From NCBI GenBank assembly GCA_003641415.1, contig QNAG01000017.1, forward strand, positions 1-19,338: a DNA stretch of 19,338 nucleotides, in the 5' to 3' direction. The position numbers were made by a program, and so were the translations under genes. Positions within the stretch are counted from its first letter, which is position 1. Each line of letters opens with the position of its first letter. Below the pieces are notes generated by a model. The model searched no databases. It was not told where the DNA came from and saw only the letters and a list, made by a program, of their open reading frames with translations. Positions 1-8,435 of this stretch are shown here, in pieces. This DNA is from Candidatus Zixiibacteriota bacterium (GTDB taxonomy: Bacteria > Zixibacteria > MSB-5A5 > GN15 > FEB-12).

Positions 1-280
1 TATCCTCAGGTAAGTTCAGTACGGGAAGACCGGTGTCGTTATTGATGATTTCGAGGTCTATATACGAAGGGCGACTCTTGAGACGAAAGCCAAGAGCTTT
101 AATAACAGCTTCTTTGCAAGCGAAACGACCAGCCAGGAAAAGTTCGCGATCAGCTCGAGACAAGAACGATTCACGTTCTTTAACACTGAGAATTCGTCGG
201 ACAAAGCTGTCTCCATATCGCCTTATATCCTGACTGATGCGATCTACTTCAACTATGTCTAACCCGATAGCATGTACCAT
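1..280 (-). CDS. acpS: holo-[acyl-carrier-protein] synthase, 5' part (runs off window start)
   Basis: AcpS transfers the 4'-phosphopantetheine arm from CoA to a serine of apo-acyl carrier protein, activating ACP for fatty acid synthesis. Reading the minus strand from the ATG at 278-280 gives about 93 residues starting MVHAIGLDIVEVDRI; the LDIVEVDRI stretch carries the conserved N-terminal metal-binding Asp. Around residues 50-58 comes GRFACKEAVIKAL, the second family signature with the catalytic/metal Glu (KEA). The frame stays open to base 1, so the C-terminal quarter or so is outside the window. A GGGGAGG Shine-Dalgarno sequence lies just upstream of the ATG and supports this start. No gene is fused or overlapping at the 5' side; the next gene upstream on this strand begins beyond a terminator. 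Confidence 0.93.
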   Translation of the reverse strand, partial: MVHAIGLDIVEVDRISQDIRRYGDSFVRRILSVKERESFLSRADRELFLAGRFACKEAVIKALGFRLKSRPSYIDLEIINNDTGLPVLNLPED

Positions 281-644
281 CGCAAAACCTCCCCAAGGTA
301 AAGATTGATGGCGAACATAGTCAAATCAGACGGAGGAGGCAACAGGGAAGGAGAAGATTTATGTTGCTCTATATCAATTCTATAGTATTATATTAATAGA
401 GATAGGAGAAAGAGATGCCATTTTGAAAACTCTAACACTAAGCTCATGAAGGTTGCTTCTTGACCGCTGCGTGGACGCCGTGACCCGCCATTTGGCGGTA
501 GCGAATACAAAATGCGATGAGTGGCTGTAAAAACCCTTTACCGTATATTATGGTGATGAGCTTTTCATAAATTGCAAATCTTTCTCCTGAAAAATAAAAC
601 CCGCCATTTCTGGCGGGTTTTTTTCAAGAGGTATTTTCTTGTCC
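281..644. other. intergenic region before acpS
   Basis: No convincing gene is present. Only tiny open frames of 3-8 codons occur. The stretch holds the acpS ribosome binding site at its left end, an AT-rich part around 360-420, a small CCGCCATTTGGCGG palindrome near 485-498, and an intrinsic terminator at 596-624 that ends the upstream minus-strand gene. I see no tRNA or riboswitch. Confidence 0.6.
596..624 (-). terminator. intrinsic terminator after the 645-1334 gene
   Basis: CCCGCCA (600-606) pairs with TGGCGGG (611-617) around a TTTC loop. An A-run precedes the hairpin and a run of seven T follows it, so it can act on either strand. It sits 20-50 nt past the stop codon of the minus-strand gene at 645, which it most likely terminates, separating that gene from acpS. 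Confidence 0.85.
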
Positions 645-1334
645 CTATACGTTAGCAGGCAATGCGATTTCCTTAATGGCTTTTTCGAAGTCTACCTGCT
701 TATCGGTTGGGTTGATAGTGATAAACAGGCAGTTGTCACCTGTGGAAATTAAGAAAAGCCGATTCCGTTCGATTTCGTAGATACCTGTTTCGCGGTGGGT
801 CAGATCACTTTCGAAGCGTGGAAACACCTCAAGTATTTTAACACGGTTTTTGTAAACCTTACGGAACCTTCGACGGAATTGTCCAGCCGCGGTTTCACTT
901 TTGAAGTTACCATCGCTGTCCATTTGAAAACAATGTTCAAAGCCGGGTATTTGCGCAAACTGTTCTTGGAGTGAGAGGGGTTGTTCTACGGAAGGCTGTT
1001 CAATCACAGACTCATTTATCTGCTCAGAGGTTGCAGTAGTTACAGGCCGGTCTACTGTAGCATCAGATTGTGGTTTAGAGTTTGGTTCTGTACGAATTAT
1101 GGCAAGGATTTCGATGTGTTGTTGTTTTATTATAGTTTCAATCTGGTTCTGTTCCTGAAGGTTCTCGATAGCCCTCTCAAGTTTCCGCTCAAATTTATGT
1201 AGCACCTGACCATTGTGAAGAACTGTGGTCGTTATTCGTGGTGTAGGACGACAGGCGTACTCGGTCTGCACCTGAAGTGAAGTGTCACCTCGTCGGACTG
1301 ACGATGTTTTTCCAGCAGGTATGAACGATGACAT
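645..1334 (-). CDS. hypothetical protein with possible roadblock/LC7-like C-terminal domain
   Basis: A 229-residue protein I do not recognise as a named family. Residues ~20-75 form a charged N-terminal block: a TEYACRPTPRITTTVL stretch, then GQVLHKFERKLERAIENLQ, likely helical. Residues ~80-125 are a Thr/Ser/Glu/Gln-rich linker. The C-terminal ~105 residues contain IPGFEHCFQMDSDGNF and later ISTGDNCLFITINP followed by a terminal helix. This order (IPG, a DxDG turn, two beta strands, a final helix) resembles roadblock/LC7 small-GTPase-regulator domains, but that is a shape match by eye only. There is no signal peptide or membrane segment, so it is probably cytoplasmic. It stands alone, with nrdJ 216 nt upstream and a strong terminator downstream. 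It is very probably a real gene, given its length, composition and terminator. Confidence 0.75.
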   Translation of the reverse strand: MSSFIPAGKTSSVRRGDTSLQVQTEYACRPTPRITTTVLHNGQVLHKFERKLERAIENLQEQNQIETIIKQQHIEILAIIRTEPNSKPQSDATVDRPVTTATSEQINESVIEQPSVEQPLSLQEQFAQIPGFEHCFQMDSDGNFKSETAAGQFRRRFRKVYKNRVKILEVFPRFESDLTHRETGIYEIERNRLFLISTGDNCLFITINPTDKQVDFEKAIKEIALPANV

Positions 1335-1550
1335 TTACACTGTCCTGTCACTTTAATGGACTGATTACGAGCACAATTACAATTCAATCAATTGCAATAT
1401 CAATGAATTATGAAAAACAAAATCTGTGCCACCGAGAATTGAGAAATAAAAAAGATCATTAGTAAGTTATCCAGTTAATTAACTAACTTTAGATATAAGC
1501 TCAATCAAGGCGACTATATATTTGTTCCATTATAATAAGTATCGGTAGGA

Positions 1551-3794
1551 TCAGCAGTTAGAATAACCACAGGATGGACATGAAAAACAGCCAGACGAAA
1601 AAATCATGGCCCCACTACATTCTGGACAAATATCATCTGAATTTATATTACGTGAGTCTGTAGATTTACCGGAGCCAAAGTGTCTGTCCAGAATTTGAGC
1701 AATTGCGTCAGGAATTGAGAAAATTTTGGAACCCCCCGAAAAAGTCTGACTGGATCCTCCAATTCCACGAAGTTGACGGATAATCACCTCTACCGGAACA
1801 TGAGACCGAAGAGCAAGAGATATCAAGCGGCAGATAGCTTCGGTATCGGCCATAGTGGTGTAGCCTGATTTACCAATATGGGCGAACACTTCAAACGGGA
1901 GTCCATCGCGAACGTTTACTGTTACATACAGGTTGCCGTAACCCGTGCGTATTTTTTCAGTCATCCCCTGCAGGATGTTGGGTCGTTTCTCAACCCTGAT
2001 CAGTTTATCATGTGCTTTACTGGTGGCTGTACCTGTGGAAAGGACTTGGTGGGGACGGGAATTGTCTCGGTAAACCGTGACACCCTTACATCCCAGTTCA
2101 TACGCCAGAGTAAAAGCATGAGCAACATCTTCACGGGGAGCACTTTCAGGGAAATTGATTGTTTTCGACACCGATGAATCACAGTGTTTCTGGAACTGCG
2201 CCTGCATGCGGATATGATCCTCATGTGAGATATCAGCTGCGGTAAGGAATACAGCCTTAACAGAATCAGGTATACCCTCAACGTCAGTCAGAGAACGCTT
2301 AGTAGCGACTGTAGCTACAAGCTCATCGCTGTAGAATTCTTCCTTCCGAGCGATTTTTTTAAAAAGTGGGTTAAGCTCGGTGAGACGGGTACCGTCAAGA
2401 ACATTTCTCTCATAGGCTATGGCATAGTATGGTTCAATTCCGGATGAACAACCGGCGATAATTGAGATTGTCCCTGTAGGGGCTATGGTAGTTACTGTTG
2501 CATTGCGCATTGCGATTTTATCTCTGCCGAAAACAGAATTAGCCCAGTTAGGGAATTCCCCTCGTGTTTTAGCCAATTCGGAGGAGTGATTGCGAGCCTG
2601 GGTACTAATATAGGCCATCACCTGCCCGCCAAGTTCCTGTGCTTCAGGACTGTTGTAAGGGAGACCCATCTTTGCCAGCAAATCTGCCCAACCCATAATT
2701 CCCAAGCCTATACGCCGGTTCTTCAGTGTTTGTTTCTCAATCTGTTCAATTGGGTATTGATTCTGATCAATTACGTTATCAAGGAAATGGACCGCCACTT
2801 GCACTACTGAAGCCAAATGTTCCCAGTTGATACCGGCAGAAGGATCGCTTAGGGTAAAATCCTCGGGCAAAGGATCGAGCACAAATTGTGATAAGTTGAT
2901 AGACCCAAGGTTACAAGAGTCATACGGTGGCAAAGGCTGTTCGCCGCATGGGTTGGTGGCTTCAATTGTCTCATCGGGATAAGTTGGATTGTGCTGATTC
3001 ATCCGATCCAGGAAAACAACACCCGGTTCACCCGTTTGCCAAGCATGCTCGACAATAGAATCAAAGACGCTACGAGCACGTAGCGTGACTTCGTGATTGT
3101 CGATTTGATGTGTTCTACCTGTGTGCGGGTTGAAAAGTGGATATTCACTATCACTTTTCAAGGCTTCCATGAAGTCATCTGTGATACCTACCGAGATATT
3201 GAAATTAGTCATCTCGTTAGTGTTGTCTTTGCAGGCAATAAACTCCATGATGTCCGGGTGATCTACCCGAAGAATGGCCATGTTGGCGCCGCGACGTGTG
3301 CCTCCCTGACGAACAGTTTCAGTCGTTGCGTTAAAAGCTTTCATGAAAGATACCGGGCCGGAGGCTACGCCGGATGTAGATGCTACAATAGAATTGCGAG
3401 GTCGTAGACGTGAAAAAGAAAAACCGGTTCCACCTCCTGATTTGTGAATGAGTGCAGCATGTTTGACACTGTCAAAAATCTCTTCCATCGAGTCGCCTAC
3501 AGGCAACACAAAACAAGCTGAGAGCTGTCCAAGCGGGCGCCCGGCATTCATGAGAGTGGGGGAGTTGGGCAGGAATTCCAAATTGGCCATGATGTCGAAG
3601 AACTCCTGAGCAGTTTTTTCAACCTGGTTATCATCGGCTCCATAATTGCGGTCGGTTTTAGCGATAAACTGCGCCACCCGAACGAACAGTTGTGTTGGTG
3701 TTTCAATCACGTGTCCCAGTTTATCTTTTAACAAATAGCGTCTCGTTAGAACAGCCAGTCCGTTTGCAGATATGTTGATTTTACATGTCTTCAT
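1551..3794 (-). CDS. nrdJ: vitamin B12-dependent (class II) ribonucleoside-diphosphate reductase
   Basis: This enzyme reduces ribonucleotides to deoxyribonucleotides using adenosylcobalamin to generate the active-site thiyl radical, so it needs no oxygen and no small subunit. The 747 residues include the family hallmarks: NSPTLMNAG near 77-85, LSACFVLP with the redox Cys at 94, SGGGTGFSFSRLRP at 119-132, NPCGEQPLPPYDSCNLGS at 281-298 with the radical Cys283, Glu285 and redox Cys294, and IAPTGTISIIAGCSSGIEP in the barrel. The tail carries CPEC (723-726), CFSCPSC (736-742) and a final Cys747, the zinc-ribbon/redox tail typical of this subgroup. There is no N-terminal ATP-cone, so regulation by ATP/dATP at that site is not expected. 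The ATG at 3794 has AGGA about 10 nt upstream. No cobalamin riboswitch or clear NrdR box was seen upstream. Confidence 0.97.
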   Translation of the reverse strand: MKTCKINISANGLAVLTRRYLLKDKLGHVIETPTQLFVRVAQFIAKTDRNYGADDNQVEKTAQEFFDIMANLEFLPNSPTLMNAGRPLGQLSACFVLPVGDSMEEIFDSVKHAALIHKSGGGTGFSFSRLRPRNSIVASTSGVASGPVSFMKAFNATTETVRQGGTRRGANMAILRVDHPDIMEFIACKDNTNEMTNFNISVGITDDFMEALKSDSEYPLFNPHTGRTHQIDNHEVTLRARSVFDSIVEHAWQTGEPGVVFLDRMNQHNPTYPDETIEATNPCGEQPLPPYDSCNLGSINLSQFVLDPLPEDFTLSDPSAGINWEHLASVVQVAVHFLDNVIDQNQYPIEQIEKQTLKNRRIGLGIMGWADLLAKMGLPYNSPEAQELGGQVMAYISTQARNHSSELAKTRGEFPNWANSVFGRDKIAMRNATVTTIAPTGTISIIAGCSSGIEPYYAIAYERNVLDGTRLTELNPLFKKIARKEEFYSDELVATVATKRSLTDVEGIPDSVKAVFLTAADISHEDHIRMQAQFQKHCDSSVSKTINFPESAPREDVAHAFTLAYELGCKGVTVYRDNSRPHQVLSTGTATSKAHDKLIRVEKRPNILQGMTEKIRTGYGNLYVTVNVRDGLPFEVFAHIGKSGYTTMADTEAICRLISLALRSHVPVEVIIRQLRGIGGSSQTFSGGSKIFSIPDAIAQILDRHFGSGKSTDSRNINSDDICPECSGAMIFSSGCFSCPSCGYSNC

Positions 3795-4064
3795 CGGAGG
3801 TTCCTGCTTTGATGCAGATTTATGTCAGGTTTTGTTAAAGTTGTCATAAGGACACTGCTTACAACTCTGTTTAAGTTACGGATAATTCCGCCTGTATATA
3901 ATATAACATCGGTTGAGCCTTAAAACACATCACATTTTATCGATCTCTATATTTTTCTTCAATCAAAGAGCTTATATGATAATAGTGTTTGTTATTGCAT
4001 CGAATAGCGCTGAAAGTGTATTGTATAAAGCAGTTGAATAAAAACGAATGAGGTTTAAAAAGAC

Positions 4065-4961
4065 GTGTTTGAATTTTCTGTCAGCGGTGTTGAAACTTTC
4101 TGGTGGTTTCCTCCCTTGGTGGCATTTTTAATTTCATGTATTACTGTTACCGGTGGACTGTCCGGAGCATTTCTGTTGTTGCCATTTCAGATGAGTATAC
4201 TTGGATACACAACTCCCGGTGTCAGTCCAACCAATCTTATTTTCAGTATTATAGCTATACCATCTGGCGTGTATCGTTATTATCTCGAAAGACGTATGGT
4301 CTGGCCTCTGGCATGCGCAATAATACTGGGGACTCTGCCGGGGATGTTTATCGGTGCTATGTTAAGAGTTAACTTCCTGCACGACCCTTTTTACTTCAAG
4401 CCGTTTGTTGGATTGGTACTGGCAGATGTTGGAATTCTATTGCTGTTGAATGTGATCAGAAACCGGAAGGACAGCAAGGCGGATTTTAGTCGTCAAGGAT
4501 TACAGGAAGTGACGGAGGCACACTTTTCATTTATTACTGTCAGCTATCGGTTTGGAGAGAAATTGTATACAATATCAACTCCCAAGATATCTATTCTTAG
4601 TTTTATTGTCGGGATCGTAGGAGGTACTTATGGAATTGGAGGTGGGGCGGTGATTGCACCAATTCTCATTTCGGTAATAGGCTTGCCCGTCTATACGGTC
4701 GCTGGAGCTGCTTTGTTCAGTACCCTTGTTGGTTCAATAGGTGGTGTAGTGTCTTATTGGGTGATAGGCCTTATGTCGGCAAGTGTTTCAGGATCAACTT
4801 CACCAGATTGGGTACTGGGAGGTTTGTTGGGGTTGGGTGGTGCTGCGGGTATGTATGTTGGCGCACGTTTACAACGTTTCCTTCCAGCCCAATTTATCAA
4901 GACTGTATTGATGGTCTGTCTTCTTGCTATAGCCGTTAGGTATCTCTCGGTCTTGTTTTAA
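4065..4961 (+). CDS. TauE/SafE family membrane permease (probable sulfite/organosulfur or anion exporter)
   Basis: A 298-residue, very hydrophobic protein with about eight membrane segments. It has the internal duplication typical of TauE/SafE (DUF81): repeat one around 24-70 with VTGGLSGAFLLLPFQM then TPGVSPTNLIFSI, and repeat two around 180-232 with GGTYGIGGGAVIAPIL then VAGAALFSTLVGSIGG. A hydrophilic cytoplasmic loop of about 40 residues (133-172) separates the halves. Characterised relatives export sulfite, sulfoacetate or related anions; the substrate here cannot be read from sequence. The start is GTG at 4065, preceded by TGAGG 11 nt upstream. The upstream ATG at 4048 is in another frame. 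It is divergent from nrdJ across 270 nt, and dgt follows 166 nt downstream. Confidence 0.9.
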   Translation: MFEFSVSGVETFWWFPPLVAFLISCITVTGGLSGAFLLLPFQMSILGYTTPGVSPTNLIFSIIAIPSGVYRYYLERRMVWPLACAIILGTLPGMFIGAMLRVNFLHDPFYFKPFVGLVLADVGILLLLNVIRNRKDSKADFSRQGLQEVTEAHFSFITVSYRFGEKLYTISTPKISILSFIVGIVGGTYGIGGGAVIAPILISVIGLPVYTVAGAALFSTLVGSIGGVVSYWVIGLMSASVSGSTSPDWVLGGLLGLGGAAGMYVGARLQRFLPAQFIKTVLMVCLLAIAVRYLSVLF

Positions 4962-5127
4962 CGCACAAGCCTCCTAATAATTACATTGTTTTGCTCAGGT
5001 GTGCGAATTACATTATTAGATGTCTATCTTGCGAAGTTATCAAAGAGTTATCTACATGGTGTTTATCACTTGTGCAACACTTCAAGGGAACAATTTGTTA
5101 CAGAAACATTGATAGAGATTATATAAA

Positions 5128-6270
5128 ATGGTGACACCTCGGACACGGAAAATAATAGAACAGTACGAATTGGACTCTCTCGCACCCTATGCTGTCAAGG
5201 CGGCAAAGTCGAAAGGTCGTGTATATCCTGCCAGTGAACATCCCTTGCGCACTGCCTTCCAGAGGGACAGGGATCGAATTGTCCATTCTGCAGCGTTTCG
5301 CCGGTTGGAGTACAAGACCCAAGTGTTCATTCCACATGAGCGAGATCACTATCGTACCCGTTTAACACACACAATTGAAGTGGCTCAGATTGCCCGCACG
5401 CTGGCGCGGAACCTAGGACTGAATGAAGACCTCACCGAAGCCATAGCTCTGGTGCATGACCTGGGGCACACGCCGTTTGGTCACAGCGGAGAGGATGTTC
5501 TCAACGACCTGCTATTTGACTGTGGCGGCTTTAATCATAACCGGCAATCGTTGCGTATCGTCGATCTTCTTGAACAGCGCTACCCTGACCATCCTGGTCT
5601 GAACCTTAGCTACGAAGTCCGCGAAGGAATAGCCAAACACGAGACTTCGGTTAAAATCGAACTACCGGAGTTTGACCCCGATAGTCAGCCAAGTCTTGAA
5701 GCTTCATTAGTAGATATCGCGGATGAGATCGCCTACAATGCCCATGACATTGATGATGGGTTATCTTCGGGTATTCTCACGCCTGATACGGTTCGAAGTG
5801 CATCATTCTGGCCGAAGCTTGGTTTTGATAACCATGGTGAGTTCTCAACGCTGAGTCCGGACCAGTGGCGATATGCATTGGTGCGCTACTTGATAAATTT
5901 GATGGTCACCGATGTAATTAATGAAACACAACGCAGAATCAAGAGCTTGAGAATTTCGGATTTGCAGTCTGTGCGCTCGTGTTTGGAGAAGGTGTGCGGT
6001 TACTCCGATGATATAATTCAAATTGTAAAGGAGATTAAGGAATTCCTGAAAGTCAACCTCTACAGGCATCCGCGTCTAAAAGAAATAACCGGAAAGGCGC
6101 ACAATATCCTGAGAACAATTTATGATGCCTTATCGTGCGACTCACAATTGATGCCTCCAAGATTCCAGGAGATGCTCCGGGCCGAACGTCATAAAACAGT
6201 GATCGCAGACTATATTGCGGGTATGACCGACCGTTTCGCCCACGAGATGTATCGGGAGATAGTTGGGTAG
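5128..6270 (+). CDS. dgt: deoxyguanosinetriphosphate triphosphohydrolase-like HD protein
   Basis: Members hydrolyse dNTPs (classically dGTP) to the nucleoside and triphosphate, controlling dNTP pools. The 380 residues show the family order: RTAFQRDRDRIVHSAAFRRL near 41-60, then KTQVF, the first metal His in LTHTIEVAQIARTL (His81), the HD pair in ALVHDLGHTPFGHSGE (His110-Asp111), GGFNHNRQSLRI at 133-144 and the distal metal Asp199 in ADEIAYNAHDIDDG. All HD-domain metal ligands are present, so it should be active. The length fits the shorter dGTPase-like subfamily (about 330-400 residues) rather than the ~500-residue E. coli Dgt; substrate preference may be broader than dGTP. No good Shine-Dalgarno precedes the ATG, but the N-terminus aligns with the family, so the start is trusted. 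The gene is monocistronic, convergent with rex. Confidence 0.93.
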   Translation: MVTPRTRKIIEQYELDSLAPYAVKAAKSKGRVYPASEHPLRTAFQRDRDRIVHSAAFRRLEYKTQVFIPHERDHYRTRLTHTIEVAQIARTLARNLGLNEDLTEAIALVHDLGHTPFGHSGEDVLNDLLFDCGGFNHNRQSLRIVDLLEQRYPDHPGLNLSYEVREGIAKHETSVKIELPEFDPDSQPSLEASLVDIADEIAYNAHDIDDGLSSGILTPDTVRSASFWPKLGFDNHGEFSTLSPDQWRYALVRYLINLMVTDVINETQRRIKSLRISDLQSVRSCLEKVCGYSDDIIQIVKEIKEFLKVNLYRHPRLKEITGKAHNILRTIYDALSCDSQLMPPRFQEMLRAERHKTVIADYIAGMTDRFAHEMYREIVG

Positions 6271-6322
6271 AACGCAGACAATGGGGTTTGTTACTATCAG
6301 GCTTTATTATTCTGTAATTTAG

Positions 6323-6349
6323 AAAAAAACGGCCCGCTTTATGCGGGCC
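6323..6349 (-). terminator. intrinsic terminator of rex
   Basis: GGCCCGC (6331-6337) pairs with GCGGGCC (6343-6349). Seven A bases at 6323-6329 read as a U-run after the hairpin on the minus strand, matching a rho-independent terminator about 60 nt past the rex stop codon. On the plus strand no U-tract follows, so it would stop dgt transcription less well. Confidence 0.85.
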
Positions 6350-6410
6350 GGTACGTCTTAAGAAAGACGCTCATCAGAGGAATCCTCCGTTCGATCCTTG
6401 AACAGAGGTT

Positions 6411-7061
6411 TTATACTTCTTCTATATCATCTTCTTGTGAATAGTTCACAAGATTAAAAGATAAGTATTCCAACTCCATCGACATGTTTTCGTTACGCAG
6501 AATAACATCATCAGGTACACGAAGATTGATCGGAGCAAAATTTAGAATAGCCTTCACGCCCGCTTCAACCACGTCATCAACAATATTCTGGGCTACAGTA
6601 GCAGGTACAGAAATAATAACTATCTGGATATTGGACTCTTTCAGTTCCTGTTGAATGTTCTTTATATCTGAAACTATAATTCCTTTATGGTTGGAACCTA
6701 TCTTGCGTTGGTCGTTGTCAAACAGTTTGATTATCTGAAACCCATGCTTCATAAATTCTTTGTAGCTTACCAGTGCTGAACCAATATTCCCAATTCCAAC
6801 CAACGCTACTCGCCATGATCTATCTATTCCAAGTATTGAAGCAATCTTGTTTTTTAATTCATGGACAGGATAACCAAGTCCACGAGTCCCGAATGAACCA
6901 AAGGACGAGAGATCCTTGCGTATCTGTGCCGGAGTAAGCTTCTCATGTTTAGCTAATTCTTTGGAAGAAACTGTTTCGTAGTTCTCCATTTCAAACAAGG
7001 ACAGCGCCCTAAAATACAGAGACAAGCGATGTATACTCGAGTCAGAAATTTTCTTTTTCAC
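6411..7061 (-). CDS. rex: redox-sensing transcriptional repressor Rex
   Basis: Rex binds operators of the form TTGTGAA-N4-TTCACAA and is released by NADH, so it reports the NADH/NAD+ ratio and derepresses fermentation or respiration genes under reducing conditions. The 216 residues have an N-terminal winged helix (about 10-75, with SSKELAKHEKLTPAQIRKDL as the recognition region and FGTRGLGYPV in the wing) and a Rossmann domain with VALVGIGNIGSAL (GxGxxG at 89-94), KLFDNDQRKIG at 112-122 and a final helix. Length is normal for the family. The start is GTG at 7061, with GAGG 6 nt upstream. An operator at 7126-7143 lies 65 nt upstream, indicating autoregulation, and a second Rex-like inverted repeat lies within codons for residues ~204-210. 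The gene follows alr on the same strand after 222 nt. Confidence 0.96.
   Translation of the reverse strand: MKKKISDSSIHRLSLYFRALSLFEMENYETVSSKELAKHEKLTPAQIRKDLSSFGSFGTRGLGYPVHELKNKIASILGIDRSWRVALVGIGNIGSALVSYKEFMKHGFQIIKLFDNDQRKIGSNHKGIIVSDIKNIQQELKESNIQIVIISVPATVAQNIVDDVVEAGVKAILNFAPINLRVPDDVILRNENMSMELEYLSFNLVNYSQEDDIEEV
6435..6451. promoter_or_regulatory. Rex-like inverted repeat inside the rex coding region
   Basis: TTGTGAA (6435-6441) and TTCACAA (6445-6451) are perfect Rex half-sites separated by TAG, a 3-nt spacer instead of the usual 4. Read on the minus strand it differs from the upstream operator mainly by loss of one G in the spacer and repair of the last base. It overlaps the codons for LVNYSQE near the C-terminus. 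Binding by Rex is inference. Confidence 0.5.
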
Positions 7062-7125
7062 AACTACCTCGAGTGTCGGTTTTTCTTGTATTTACTATAA
7101 AATGTGCGATACACCCTTCCCATTC

Positions 7126-7143
7126 ATGTGAATAGCTTCACAA
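7126..7143. promoter_or_regulatory. Rex operator upstream of rex
   Basis: ATGTGAA-TAGC-TTCACAA matches the Rex consensus TTGTGAA-N4-TTCACAA at 13 of 14 half-site positions. It lies 65-82 nt upstream of the rex GTG start, in the 222-nt gap after alr, and fits well-known rex autoregulation. Confidence 0.88.
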
Positions 7144-7283
7144 GTAAATACATATTTAAACCTATGCTGTCAACCAAAAAACATCATTTGAATTCCCTGT
7201 AACTATCTATCTAACGGGGGTTCAATCAATTACTCCTTTGTAGATTCGTTTGTGCGAATCCTATCTCAAGAGAATCTGTGCTA

Positions 7284-8435
7284 TTATTTCACAATCCGAG
7301 ATAAGGTGGGAGAAATACGGGACAGGATTTCGTAATTAATAGTATTTGCCCAACCAGCCAGTTGTTCGGCGGTAACGGTCTCTGATTGACTGGAGCCAAT
7401 TAAGGTAACTTCATCGTGAAGTTTGACTCTTTTAATATGTGTGACATCAACCAATATCAGGTTCATACAGACTCTCCCTCGGACAGGAGCCCTGCGACCG
7501 TGAATGAGCACATGGGCGATATTGGACAAGATACGATCATAACCATCAGCATACCCTACCGGCAGCACTGCCAATCGGGTAGCGGCAGTAGTGCGATAAG
7601 TACAACCATAACCCACAAAACTATCGACGGGTATTTTCTTAAGCTGGGTTATGCGGGTCTTCCAACTCAACACTGGAGTAAATAGACTATCGTCACCACC
7701 ACCAAGACGATAGGACAGGTAAGTTTCTTTTGAAGGCCAATGACCATAAGCGGCAATTCCGGGGCGGACTAGTTCGAAACGGGTTTTTTCAAAAAGAATA
7801 AGAGCAGCAGAACATGCTGTATGCCGAATTTTAGGCTTGATACCCAATTTAGTTAACTTACTCACCATGCGGTTGAAAAGTCTCAGTTGATAATCAGCGT
7901 ATTCGTGGTTTGTTGTGTCCTCGATATTAGCAAAGTGAGTCGAGGCTCCATAGGGTGCGCCAAGGGAAGGATGTCTCTCATAGATAGCGGCTATAGGAAC
8001 CAACTCATCCTCTCCGATTCCCTGACGGTTAGTGCCTGTCTCCAGCTTTAGATGGGTACGAATGCGCGTGTTGGCTTTATCACCAAGCTTGCCAAGTATA
8101 GATAGCGTTTGGCTATCGAATACCACCGGTTCCAAGTTAAGCTCAAGGATTGCTTCAAGCTGGTTAGGCAGAAGTGGTCCCAGAACCATGATAGATCGTT
8201 TCCATCCAACATTACGGCAGACTTCCGCTTCCTGAACTGATTGAACTGTCACATAATCAACCTGATTTGTTTCTATTAGCAGTTTAACAATCTGAGGGAG
8301 GCCGTGTCCATAAGCGTTAGCTTTAACACAAACAGCGAGCGAGCGATTGCCGGCCAGTTTAGATAGCGAAGCGATGTTATTTCTAAATGCTTGCCGTGAT
8401 ATTTCCACCCAACTATGCAATCCGGTGTCAATCAT
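7284..8435 (-). CDS. alr: alanine racemase
   Basis: A PLP enzyme that interconverts L- and D-alanine to supply D-Ala for peptidoglycan. From the ATG at 8435 the product is 383 residues, the usual size. The N-terminus HSWVEISRQAFRNNI aligns with the family start. LAVCVKANAYGHG carries the PLP lysine (Lys38). HLKLETGTNRQGI at 128-140, RHTACSAALI at 204-213, and VGYGCTYRT at 274-282 (catalytic Tyr276) follow, then VLPVGYADGYDR and GRVCMNLILVDVT. The frame is open further upstream to a GTG at 8543 (419 residues), but those 36 extra residues have no family counterpart, so I prefer 8435, which has AGG about 11 nt upstream. It could be co-transcribed with the VOC gene upstream and partly read into rex downstream. 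Confidence 0.95.
   Translation of the reverse strand: MIDTGLHSWVEISRQAFRNNIASLSKLAGNRSLAVCVKANAYGHGLPQIVKLLIETNQVDYVTVQSVQEAEVCRNVGWKRSIMVLGPLLPNQLEAILELNLEPVVFDSQTLSILGKLGDKANTRIRTHLKLETGTNRQGIGEDELVPIAAIYERHPSLGAPYGASTHFANIEDTTNHEYADYQLRLFNRMVSKLTKLGIKPKIRHTACSAALILFEKTRFELVRPGIAAYGHWPSKETYLSYRLGGGDDSLFTPVLSWKTRITQLKKIPVDSFVGYGCTYRTTAATRLAVLPVGYADGYDRILSNIAHVLIHGRRAPVRGRVCMNLILVDVTHIKRVKLHDEVTLIGSSQSETVTAEQLAGWANTINYEILSRISPTLSRIVK

Noticed and set aside
1473..1484. AGTTAATTAACT palindrome between nrdJ and the 645-1334 gene
   Set aside because: A 12-bp AT-rich palindrome in AT-rich DNA is expected by chance and has no known match.
3795..4064. Cobalamin riboswitch or NrdR boxes before the B12-dependent nrdJ
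   Set aside because: No B12-box-like core and no pair of NrdR-type boxes could be seen; only AT-rich sequence such as TATATTATATA, which is too common here to count.
5069..5086. Degenerate Rex-like site upstream of dgt (TTGTGCA-ACAC-TTCAAGG)
   Set aside because: Only about 10 of 14 half-site bases match, with the right half poor; not enough beside the good sites near rex.
7059..7067. Single Rex half-site TTGTGAA at the rex start codon
   Set aside because: No second half-site at the proper distance; the bases are explained by the GTG start and first Lys codon.
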